NCBI GenBank assembly: GCA_037349105.1
Contig: JAYJMM010000110.1
Location: 868,001 to 932,000, forward strand
DNA length: 64,000 nucleotides
Source of the DNA: Limnomonas spitsbergensis
Lineage: Eukaryota; Chlorophyta; Chlorophyceae; Chlamydomonadales
Direction of reading: 5' to 3'
Made by a program: the position numbers and the translations under genes. Below, piece after piece: positions 32,096-41,836 of this stretch. Under the pieces are notes generated by a model that was not told the DNA's origin, did no database searches, and was given only the letters and a program-made list of their open reading frames with translations. Numbering within the stretch: position 1 is the first letter of the stretch; each line of letters begins with the position of its first letter.

Positions 32096-33990
32096 ATGGA
32101 TACGCACATATGAGGGAGGCAGATGACACTAAGCGCCCGTCCCGTGAAACAATGCTATAAATAAGGTATGGTATGGACATTCCCCTGCATGGATGAGGTA
32201 ACTTGGTCAAGGGTCCAAACTAGGGACATCTTTTTGTGCAGGCAGCTAGCTACGCATTCCATGGCATGCCATAGCTGGTGTGCGCCATTGTGTAGGGCGT
32301 TGAAAGAGCTTTTTGAGCATGGTAAAGCACACAGTGCATGGCATCTGTAAGGATAGGTTGGGGGGCCTGAATGTGGGTCGCAATGCAGCCATGTCTGCGT
32401 GCTACCATGTGCATGGGCTGAAGGGCCATATGCTTGGGCTAGTTATCATGGAATCCGCAGCTGAGACCTCGAAAAGTGAAACCTCATGCATGACTGTTTG
32501 CTATTATACGGTTAACCGAGCATTTCACATCATATCGTATCCGTATCGTGCTACCTACGTGCGTCCCCTCTGACGATGATATAGGGCTCCCTGTCCTGTC
32601 CTGGGCCATCCGAATTGGCGAATTCTGAATTTCTGATCGAACTATCGACCCACGCAGCTATCCTGGCCGCCACGGCGCATCCCCGGCAGGACAGGCTTGA
32701 CAGATTATTGCATATGAATATATTATGTAACTCACCCTCTTCTGTACATATCCTCTTCTTATAGAGCAGCGTGAAGACAAAGCACCCCCCAGCGTGGCTA
32801 CTGCGATGATGGGACACGTGACGACTAGCACCTTGCTTGGCCACCGTTTTCATTTTGGACACATCGGCAATCGGCAGGCAGGGAGAGACGGCGAGAGAGG
32901 TAGACAAGTGTTCACGTTCACGTTGTAAATTGTTTGGCTGGGACAATCTGCATCTCCAACCCGCCTTCGGATCACGCTTTCAGATAAGACATTTTCACCG
33001 AGAATAAACCCTATCTACAGCGGGTTTTATGTCACAACAAAATATGAATCACTGGTGCGGATTTGCAAATCGCTGTGGTCATTTATCTTCTTATTCGACG
33101 CGCACCCTGTCTTCAATCTATAGAGTTATCCCAGTCCTAAAATCCAGACTGGCATCGTGGCCACGGCCCCATATTGGCCCCACCCGTGCATTTCTCCACC
33201 CGTACAACTGTCCCGTGCCGTACCCCCTGCTGCCATACCGTATGCCAGATTTCACCCCTTCCACCCACACACACATCCCTTTGTTCATTTATTCAACAAT
33301 GGCTGTTCTGGCATTGTATATAAAGACACCACGAAGGGGGGGGGGGCAAAAAACATGTAATAACAACTCATCCTCGAAAAGTATGGAGCTTGACGAAAGC
33401 TTTCCATATCTGGTCTTAAAATGCTTTTTGGCCCATCGGTGACTGAGGTACTGAGAGCCAAACAGTGAGGATTTCGTAGATTTCACAAAAGCTTATTTTT
33501 CGAATAACATCTCAGCCCCGAGAAAACTGCATGATATGAAGATCTCACTGCATAGTGCATAGGGTAGGGCCAGGGCTTCCGACGACCCCCTATGCATGAT
33601 CAACGGGCACCGTTAAGTACCCGGTCAACGCATGCCAAACTTTTTCTGCCCCCCCCCCTCGAGACATCATGTACATTTTCCTGTTCTTGGCATTCCACGG
33701 TTCCACCCCTTCATACATGTCTCTACCGTGTCCCCACTGCTTAAACAACTTTCCGTTCACACTGTCCTGTCTGCATTTTCCATCCATCGTCTTCGACGTT
33801 ATTTTGAAAACAGTCCCACCGACTGTCGATTGGTGCCTCCCCCTGTTCTTATTGACGCATCCTAGCTAGTCCCATTTCCTTTCCCAGGGTATATAGACTG
33901 GGGCTTGGGCGTCTCGTCAGCCTGTACTTCCCGAAATCCACAAAAAGTCAGCTAGGAAAGTCAAGGGAGAGGGCACGAGAGGAAAGAAAG
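32096..33990. other. Arm A intergenic sequence, no gene seen
   Basis: Up to about 33,300 this mirrors 45,870-47,780 and 39,200-39,400. Position about 33,118-33,126 (CAATCTATAGAGTTATC context) is the unoccupied counterpart of the TOC1-like insertion site. From 33,300 to 33,990 there is unique-looking DNA with a poly-G run at about 33,336-33,346 and a poly-C run at about 33,649-33,657. Confidence 0.5.
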
Positions 33991-33999
33991 GATAGCAAG

Positions 34000-34190
34000 T
34001 TCACCCACCAAACAACAAGGACAAGAAAACATAGATCAGGCAAACAATATTCCCTGACCCTGAAGAGACTTCAAAAAGCTCGACTACATGTTGCACAAAA
34101 GCAGGGCCTTCCACCCCTGCCTTCAGATTCGCCGAGCGACGTCCTGTCTGGTTGGGAAGAAAAAGGAACGGAGATAAAGGCTTTAGGTTG
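34000..34190 (-). mobile_element. Non-LTR retrotransposon 3' UTR fragment
   Basis: On the minus strand contains GGCAGGGGTGGAAGGCCCTG and an upstream TTCTTCCCAACCAGACAGGA block, matching the tails at 59,860-59,935 and 23,260-23,330. Only the 3' end is present. Confidence 0.55.
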
Positions 34191-34644
34191 ATGTGTTATG
34201 TGAATGTGAAATTCGAGTGAGGAAGAGAAGGAAAAACTACAGTAGCAGTATCACTTTCCCACACGTAGGGGTGCGAGAGCCAAGTGAACGAAGCAGCCAC
34301 CGATTTCCATTACCATGTAAATGCTGTAGTTAACAGTCATGATGCGGATATCGCTTCAGGTTCTACATCTGCGCTTTTAAGTCACTCACTACAGGGATCT
34401 TCCTCTCCTCTAGCACACCAAGTGCTGACACAGAGGCACTGCCACCAGAAATGAAGACAAATGAATACGTGATTGATTGGTAACACCAGCGACAAGGAAG
34501 ATTGCCACCAGCAAAATCGGTTTGAACAGGTTAAGGGCGGCCGTTACTCCGCAACTGCCGTGAAGCACCGTTATCACTGCAAGTTTCGTAACCGTCATAA
34601 TAATCGCCCTTACTATCCAGGCCGTTACTCTCAGAACTGCTGTC

Positions 34645-35185
34645 ATCTAGCAGCTCCTATCCCGGGGTCCCTTTCAAAGTAGTCAACGACAGGGTCATCC
34701 ACCTCTTCACCCTCCAAAACAACTCCGCTTTCACCACCGAAGAGCAGATCATCATCTGCCGCCACGGCACCCGCGCAGTGGCTGCTCGCAGCTGCGGCAG
34801 TGGCCATGCGGGAGGAACCACAAAGGGGAAGAAAAATACTCCCCATCCATTTCCTTCTTGAAGCAAGAGCAGTGTGAAGCAGGGGTGCAAAGGACCCCCA
34901 CACCCGGAAATTGTTACAGGTAAGCAGAATATAGCTACTGATCAGACGCAAGAGTGGCATATCCTTTGCTGTATCGTTGCAACATGGGGAGCTGCGTAAA
35001 GAAAACGCTTCTTTTTCTGGAAGGACTTACCTTGTCTAGGCGTTGGGACTTCCAACCCTGAATCTTAATGACGGTACACCTTTGGGCCCGTCTCAAAGGG
35101 CTCGGCCGTGGCCCCCACTCGCTCCTGAAAGTTCTTGTTTGGTCAATTGGTCCATTTGTCACGAGGTACCAATGAAAGGAGTGCT
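34645..35185 (-). CDS. Possible small two-exon gene, unknown function
   Basis: A minus-strand exon ending near 35,028 at a strong AAG|GTAAGT donor encodes RTFRSEWGPRPSPLRRAQRC and then TVIKIQGWKSQRLDK. A second one (about 34,760-34,646) encodes DDDLLFGGESGVVLEGEEVD followed by DPVVDYFERDPGIGAAR and a stop. The acceptor could be gcggcag or ccgcag near 34,760-34,795. Codon character is protein-like and acidic at the C-terminus. No family was recognised and no convincing start codon was placed. Confidence 0.3.
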
Positions 35186-35189
35186 AGGA

Positions 35190-35955
35190 GCCCTTTACCA
35201 AGGGTAACTTGCTGTGCAGGAGCGATAATCTGGCTGGTACCAGATTATCCTCGACTTAATCCTCGGGATACTGCACTAACCTTTGATGATTCTTCCCTTA
35301 CTGTTGACAGAAGTTACGAATTGAAGTCGACCCTTAAGGAGACTGTTGCACTGAGGTCGACAGTTGCCATGTTGAGGCGGTCTGGATCGGACTTGTGGAC
35401 GAAACAGTTCGAAGTAAAGAAGAATGCAGAGCTGAATGAACGACTCTTAATGAGGAAGATCAACCGAAGGATCGGATGGTCGACTTGGTAGCCAGGAAAG
35501 GCTGGGGAAGCAGCTTGCAGTGTCGACTTAAGTTCTAGAGATTGAGCTGAGAGCTCGCAGTGTAGAGTTATAAAGCGAGAGAGCAAGAAGAATGAGAGAT
35601 GGAGTTGAGGTGCTGAAGCTAGAGATAGTGAATATGTGTAGTGTTAACTAGATATATTCTCACAGTGTAGCTGCCAGGTCCTGATACTGGATGGGGTGGG
35701 CTTAGAGCGAAAGGATCAGTGTAGAGTTAACTAGAGATCTCCGATCAGTGTAGTTTTCTGGTCTTGATAAGGGGCCGAAATATCACAGGTAGAGGATTAG
35801 TCCCAGAACAGATTAAAAACAGGGTGATTCAACTTCGTGTATACTTGAGTAAGAAGAGAAGAATGCCTGGAGCGAGCCAGGCATTCTCGAAGTACCACAA
35901 AACAGACTGGATCCGAAAAGAATGTACAAGCCACCCATGCGTGCGGTGCACCCAT
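35190..35955. other. Intergenic, weak open frame only
   Basis: Contains a 118-codon frame (to 35,491) without recognisable domain, and short internal repeats (CAGTGTAGAGTTA-like motifs at about 35,550, 35,660 and 35,720). No gene is claimed. Confidence 0.35.
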
Positions 35956-35959
35956 ACGT

Positions 35960-36132
35960 CGTGACACATTTGAGTGCGCACCTAAATCCGCAAACGACTT
36001 GCTTGGCTGCCAAGCGGCCACCACTGGGCTAATGAAGACCAAACCGTGGCCGGCAGTTGAAGAAGAAGGGCGTGCTGCAGAAGTCTCCCTCAGCCAATGG
36101 CAGGGACGTACCTGAATTGTAGCCGACAAATG
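35960..36132 (+). repeat. Short interspersed repeat, copy 11
   Basis: Recognised by GAGTGCGCACCTAAATCCGC, CACCACTGGGCTAATGAAGA and CCAATGGCAGGGACGTACCT. Lies upstream of the LYR-protein gene. Confidence 0.7.
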
Positions 36133-36619
36133 AGCTAACTAACAGCAGCTTACTAAATCTGAAACAGGCGTGCATGGCTAGCCACTGGCCTCTCATGGAG
36201 GTGTTGCGCTGCACTGCATGTCTCCATGCCACTGTCTAGTTTTAGGGGGCTTGAAAAGACACGCGATTCCGGCTTGTTCATCTGACCTGCAGAGGTGTTA
36301 TGTCGTTGGACCAACTGTTGATTGTTTGGTGTGAATCCGAGGTCATTGGCTTAACTAGAAATAAAACGCTGCAGCATGGCTTGGTTTATACTGCACTGAT
36401 AAAGTTTCAGCCAGCTCTGGTTTCAGCCATTCAACATGTTCATGTGCCTCAATGCCTCATACCGGCTTGGTCGAGTTACCTGGTCAGCTTCGTGTCTAGG
36501 GTTTTGGACAGGGTTTCTTCGACACTAGGCTCGTGCAGTAAAGCTGTTGCGTACCGCCCTCGTCTCGCACAGCGTGCTCTTTGTCCCCTGTCTCGTTCCG
36601 CCGTGACACACACCAATCA

Positions 36620-38784
36620 ATGTCTGCTGCCAATCCCGTGCGTTCGAAACTCCGCACGTTGCTCCGCCTCATCCAGCGCATCCCTAGCGAGTCGCAACGA
36701 GCCTCGGCATTCAAGGAGGCGCGAACGCTGATCCGCACCCGGTCGGTCGAGCCGGACACTCAGACGGCGTTGGGGCACCAGCGGGAGCTTGCCGCCAAGA
36801 TTGCGTACCTCAAGGTCGTGACGCCGAAGCAGGCAGACAGCCGAGCAGACAGCGCCGCTGGCGGGGCAACCTACGTGCTTCGGGAAGGAAAGCTGGTGGA
36901 GGGCAGTGGAGAGACCAGAGGCTCAAGGTGCGAGATCCTGCTTCGAAGGAGCGCATTAAAGTGCTTTAGCATGGGAGCGGGCTATGTGGGCACAGGCTGC
37001 TGCATGGGAGCAGGATGCATGGGAGCAGGGTGCATGAGTGTAAGATGCACGGAAGCAGGATGCATGGGAGCAGGATGCATGGGAACAGGGTGACTGGCGC
37101 ATGCATGGAGGTCTGGGACTGGGGATTCCCCTCCTGGACCGGAGGAAGCCCCCAATCAATAAATATAAATTGGATGTGTTGAACGTTCAAGTGGTGGTCA
37201 TTAATCTTACTTCGTGCATTTCAGTTGCAATTCAGATACGTCCCAGCCTGTGGCTGATGGGTCCAGGTGCAACATGCCCTGCTGCTTGGGCAATGGCCCT
37301 ATGGCGTTTGTCTCTGCTGTCCCAGTTTACCCAGCGATGTTTTCCCGACAGCCTCTCAAATTTTGTCTTGGTTCATTGGTTGGTAACTAAAAATGATGCT
37401 GGTGGTCAAGTGGTCACGTGGTCATGATTTGTCATGTACTCATATGTCATCAGGATGCTGGGGCGCCAAAAGATAAAATATCTTTAGGAAAGGCTGAAAT
37501 ATGTACGCTTTCAGTGTTGTTACGACTGTTAAAGTGTGAAATGCTGATCACATGGTCCTCATGAAAGGCCGCTCAAGGACGAGTTGTGAGCACAAAGGCT
37601 TCCCGATTGGATTGAGCCGGATCACATTCCTGTCCGTCGTCATGTGTGAGTGTGCCAGAACACTGTTGGCAGGCGGCTTGGATCTTTACTGGGCTGATGG
37701 GGACCTAACTTAAACTGGCCTAGAGCCGGTGGTCCAAGCAGCAGGGCTATCTACACAAGGCCTCCCAGGTCGTAGGCCGAGATGAAGCTGAAGTGTTGCT
37801 GAAGTGTGAACATAAAAACAGTGCTGGTGCCGGTATTCCCAGGACAATGCTTATGCCTCACGATTTGATGGAAGGATACCTATTTTGTGTTAAGAATGCA
37901 GATGGAACAGGCTTCGGCCACATAGCTTGTCCCTCTGCTCCCTAAAATATTCTCGGATCAAGCAGACTCCTTCAATGTGATCTGTGTTTGCCATGGCTGC
38001 AGCAAGCTGATGTCCTCACCTTCAGTTTCTGGCTGTTGACATTTCCCCTGGATCCCTCCTAATCCCTAATGTGACTCTTTACATGCATGTCAGATCTCAA
38101 GTTCCAAGCACCCCCAACCTCTTTCGGTTTTAAAGCGTTCAAAGGAAATGTTCAAAGCCTCCCCAAGAAACACGCTCTGCCGTTGTTCAAAACATGCCAG
38201 AAAAAAATGAAAACACCAACCTAGCTCACAGCCCTGTTTCTGGCCGTCCATCTGATTCCTCTAGCTTCCCTATTCCGAGCTCTCTGTTGTTCCCCTACAT
38301 GCAAGAGCCTGGGTTCTAAGCTTCCCCAAGACGCACTCTCTGTCGTGAACAATTTGTTCTAGACATGCAAGAACAAATGTAAACACAACAATCGAGCTCA
38401 CAGCCTGTTTCTGGCCGTCCATCTGATTTCACAACCGTCCCTACTCCGATTTCTCTGTTGCACCTTGGCATGTGTGATCTCAGGTCTCCAGCCGCTCCAG
38501 GAGGCACTACTTATCCTAATGGAAAACGTGCAAGGAACACATGCCATTCTTGCTGACAGCCTGCTCCTGTCTGTTGGAACTATTCCTGGGTATTCTCCCG
38601 TTGACCTTGGAATGTGTCGATGCAGGTCCCAAGCTGCTCCTAAAAGCCCTCTACCACCACCACTGCTTGCGCCCATCGCAGAGTCAACGATGGCCAGATC
38701 AATATGAACGAGGCTGTGCAGCGGAACAACAAGGATTTCAAGAGGTTCTATGGAGGCAACAAGCCTGGCAGCGTGTTCTTTTGA
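36620..38784 (+). CDS. LYR-motif (Complex1_LYR family) small protein
   Basis: Two exons, 36620-36927 and 38682-38784, join in phase 2 (AG+A gives Arg) across a GT-AG intron of about 1.75 kb, giving 136 residues. The start is the ATG of MSAANPVRSKLRTLLRLIQR. The LLR replaces the LYR triplet; the following basic helix (FKEARTLIRTRSVEPDTQTA) and the AAKIAYLKVVTPK segment fit the family. The C-terminus NNKDFKRFYGGNKPGSVFF is well formed. Known for the family: mitochondrial proteins that bind acyl-ACP and act in Fe-S cluster or respiratory-complex assembly. The particular LYRM subtype cannot be decided by eye. The intron carries a 15-bp minisatellite and repeat copy 12, and the last exon has a decayed tandem copy downstream. 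Confidence 0.65.
36969..37093 (+). repeat. 15-bp minisatellite in the LYR gene intron
   Basis: About eight units of ATGGGAGCAGGATGC with variants. Reads as MGAGC repeats if translated through the splice donor, which is not a real C-terminus. Confidence 0.8.
37642..37816 (+). repeat. Short interspersed repeat, copy 12
   Basis: Full-length: GTGTGCCAGAACACTGTTGG, ACTGGGCTGATGGGGACCTA, GGTGGTCCAAGCAGCAGGGC and TGAAGCTGAAGTGTTGCTGA. Intronic in the LYR gene. Confidence 0.8.
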
Positions 38785-38889
38785 TGCAGTTTTTCTGATG
38801 CTGCATGCACTTCTTATACCCCAACTGATTTGTTGAGCCTGTGGATAACAGTGCCAACAGAACCTGTGTTACTGTTATTCCTTAGCAAC

Positions 38890-39118
38890 AGCTAATATTG
38901 ATATGAACGAGGCTGTGCAGCGGAACAACAAGGATTTCATAGAGGTTCTTTGGAAGAAACAAGCCTTGCAACGTGTTCTTTTGATGCCGCATTTTCTACT
39001 GAAAAGAACATCTCCTTTCCATGCAGCCTACCGGTATTCTTTTGGTTCCGAATATACATCTGATTTTCCTGCTGATATTTTGAGGCTGTGGATCAAAATA
39101 TCAACAAGACCTGTGAAC
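38890..39118 (+). pseudogene. Decayed tandem copy of the LYR gene last exon and 3' UTR
   Basis: Repeats IDMNEAVQRNNKDF exactly at the start, then a small insertion shifts the frame so the FKRFYGG end is lost. Following DNA (TGAGGCTGTGGATCAAAATA) resembles the 3' UTR after the true stop (TGAGCCTGTGGATAACAGTG, about 38,833). The copy starts about 200 bp after the original. Confidence 0.75.
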
Positions 39119-39400
39119 CCTTGAAATTTTGGAAACCTGAGTCGCTGACACAAAAACAGCCCAGGTGTGCATGTGGCCCTTGTCGGCAGCTGAGAAAAAG
39201 CGAGCAGGAACAGGAGGGGCATACGACGATATGGTTCATAGGGTAGCGCGAGAGTGTCCTTGCGGGGGGAGGGGGGGTGAAAGCTGGCGTACGGTATCGG
39301 CGGTATGGCAGCAGGGGTGCAGTTGCACGGGTGGAGAAATGCACGGGGTGGGGCCGTGGCCATGAGGCCAGTGTGGATTTCAGCCTTGGGGTACCCTATA

Positions 39401-39653
39401 TGTCGCACCATAAAGCAGTAAACGTGCCAATATGGTAAACTCCGGAATCTCCGGTAAAGGCGCCTTAGAGAAGTGTCCTTCTACTCATAAACACGGTACA
39501 TTACTGTACACACAGACTCCCACAGACTCCTTGTACTTCAGACAAGAGCTGTTAACTGGCTACTGTAAGGTTCGGCCCTAGCAGGAAGTCTCTCTGCCTA
39601 GGGGTAATGTCTGGGTGTCCCTGTCTTGTGGGTACCGCCCCTACTACTTCACT
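39401..39653 (-). repeat. Split-repeat segment P, outer copy
   Basis: Starts TGTCGCACCATAAAGCAG and ends ACTACTTCACT on +. Joined directly to segment Q, giving CACTCACTGAG at the junction. Confidence 0.9.
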
Positions 39654-40296
39654 CACTGAGAGCGGGGATGCTCGGGGTTGCGAAGGAACGGCGACGGAGG
39701 TGACTTTGTCCGTGGGTTTTGTCGCCGGGCGGACTCAGCTGGAAGCTGGTACGCCGAGAGCTCCTGGTCGGCTTTGCGCCTCCTGGTCTATTTAGGTGAA
39801 TATCTGCTTGGGACTGCTTGCCTGATTAGTCGTCTCCGATGGACGAGTAGTCAGGGATCGGCACCGTAGGTCGCGTGCTCTTCAGGGCGAGCTCCGTAGA
39901 TCGCGTCGGCTGGGGATGACCAGTGATATGGATGGGGCTCGCTTGTCACTTGCTTATGCTATCACCACTTTCCGTGGTGCTAGACTTGACTGAAGTGTAA
40001 GGTACTGACTTAGTGGCGAGCAAGGGCTACTAGTATCCGTGAGAGCTAGGCCTATACTCTTTACACCAGAGGCCTGTCCTTCAAAAGGGACAAAAGGTAG
40101 TAGCTTAGGCAATTACCGGGATACAGGGACCCGGCAGGCCCAATTCAGAGTACAGATTATGCTAAATCACCCTGCGTAAGCGGGTTTCTAGGTCTCAGTT
40201 CAAATCCGGAGACTCCGCAGATAAGCTGCGGAGGCTCCGCGGCCGCTAACTGCGGTCTAAACGGTTATGTCACGTATACGGTAATATACTGTGACA
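39654..40296 (-). repeat. Split-repeat segment Q, inner copy
   Basis: Starts CACTGAGAGCGGGGATGCTC and ends ATATACTGTGACA. Followed by GC and then the inner P copy, so the P and Q ends meet as in a circle junction. Confidence 0.9.
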
Positions 40297-40298
40297 GC

Positions 40299-40551
40299 TG
40301 TCGCACCATAAAGCAGTAAACGTGCCAATATGGTAAACTCCGGAATCTCCGGTAAAGGCGCCTTAGAGAAGTGTCCTTCTACTCATAAACACGGTACATT
40401 ACTGTACACACAGACTCCCACAGACTCCTTGTACTTCAGACAAGAGCTGTTAACTGGCTACTGTAAGGTTCGGCCCTAGCAGGAAGTCTCTCTGCCTAGG
40501 GGTAATGTCTGGGTGTCCCTGTCTTGTGGGTACCGCCCCTACTACTTCACT
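40299..40551 (-). repeat. Split-repeat segment P, inner copy
   Basis: No difference from 39,401-39,653 was noticed on reading. It borders the unique internal region (CGCCCCCCGCTCC) at 40,552. Confidence 0.9.
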
Positions 40552-41074
40552 CGCCCCCCGCTCCTCAGCGTTAAGCCTAAAGGGCATGCGCTGGGAGCCG
40601 GAAAAAGGGGTCGGTACTGAAAGAAAGAAACTTCTGGCAATATGTACACCTCAGAAGATCAAAATATCAAAGCAAATCTGCCGGGTTCAGGCCGTCCCCC
40701 GCATCTGCCTGGTTCAGGCTATATACACACATCAGCCTGGTTCAGGCTGTTTTCAAAGCAAAATCTGTACGCCCAGAACTTGTCAGTTCCCTAACACTGA
40801 AGCCTCCTAAACATCTGACTGCAATCCAGCCAGTCGGTAAAAAAAAATCCCCTGAAGAAAATCCACTGCAGGAAATGTGCTGCAGGACATCCACACAAGG
40901 AAATTCATCAAAGGAAAAATTCACTGAAACCCGTGGCGGACCCTAGGTCCACCCACGGTTCTGCACACTTGACAAAGGCCTCTGGGACCCTGATCTCTCT
41001 CCTGCCTGATCGGGGCACACAGAATCCGGTACCGTCACCAGTGTCATGCTTGGTTGCAGGCAATAAAGGGTCAG

Positions 41075-41155
41075 AACCCATCAGAAACCCTCAGCAACCA
41101 TCAGAAACCATCAGAAATCATCAGAAACCATCAGAAGTCATCAGAAATCGGAATC
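41075..41155 (+). repeat. 10-bp microsatellite in the TOC1-like element
   Basis: Seven to eight units of CATCAGAAAC and variants (AACCATCAGAAATCATCAG). Confidence 0.8.
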
Positions 41156-41836
41156 TTTAAACTTCTGGAAAATATGTACGTAGAAGCTCAAATCGTCTTA
41201 GCAAATCTGCCTGGTTCAGGCCTTCTTCAATCAGAACTAAAAAAATCCACCAAGTCTCAGCTGAAGCGCAATGCGCAGAATCCTACAAATCCAGGCTGTT
41301 CAGCCCACTACTGGCTAGCAAACAGAGAAATTTTCAAAGTTATCAGGTTAAGCTAAGAACAACCGCTGCTCTCGCCCCACTGCGCCATAGCCGCCTGGTC
41401 TTCAATGGCCACAGGAAATGTGCGCCGTAGCAGCGTGATCCGCCCCCTGCTGTGTTATCATAGCCCGAGTTGACTAATTCACCTCGCTCATCATCTTCAT
41501 AACATATGTACTACCGTAGCCTTGCTGCTACGGTGTTTGAGAAACAAATTTTCACTATGTTGCTGCGATAGCTTTAACTCCAATCCTGCATCTTCCGTCT
41601 TCGGTCCGCTGGCTGCCGGCCCACTGCCTGCCGGGTACTAGGACAAGCCGCGCTGCGTCTGCATTTTCTGCTCTGTAGGCGCCTGCCCGCTCCTAGCCAG
41701 TTACGGCGCGGGTAGCGTCACGTGCTCAGCGGCCTTGCCGCTCTGGGCTCGGCCTTCCCTGAGTATCAGGTGTCGATAAACCCCGCAAGGGCTGACTCCT
41801 CCTCTTTGTTGGAAGCCTAGCGCCACCTTGGCCCAT

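Larger units (their letters stand above)
23245..33300. repeat. Arm A of a giant imperfect inverted duplication
   Basis: Runs antiparallel to 39,200-59,935 (arm B). Mirror landmarks: retroelement 3' tail 23,260 vs 59,910; helicase last exon 25,178-24,525 vs 58,621-59,082; repeat copy at 25,540 vs 57,965; helicase exon 27,168-26,847 vs 56,990-57,311; exons 27,992-27,695, 28,717-28,400 and 29,100-29,009 vs 51,462-51,759, 50,729-51,045 and 50,347-50,437; coiled-coil exon 31,532-29,766 vs 48,356-49,689; repeat copy 31,900 vs 47,975; intergenic 32,300-33,060 vs 47,300-45,870; and 33,100-33,300 vs 39,400-39,200. Divergence is substantial (many substitutions and indels); no identity was computed. Confidence 0.9.

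Noticed and set aside
35135..35491. Plus-strand ORF of 118 codons
   Set aside because: Composition and context give no support; no neighbouring exon in phase and no recognisable domain.
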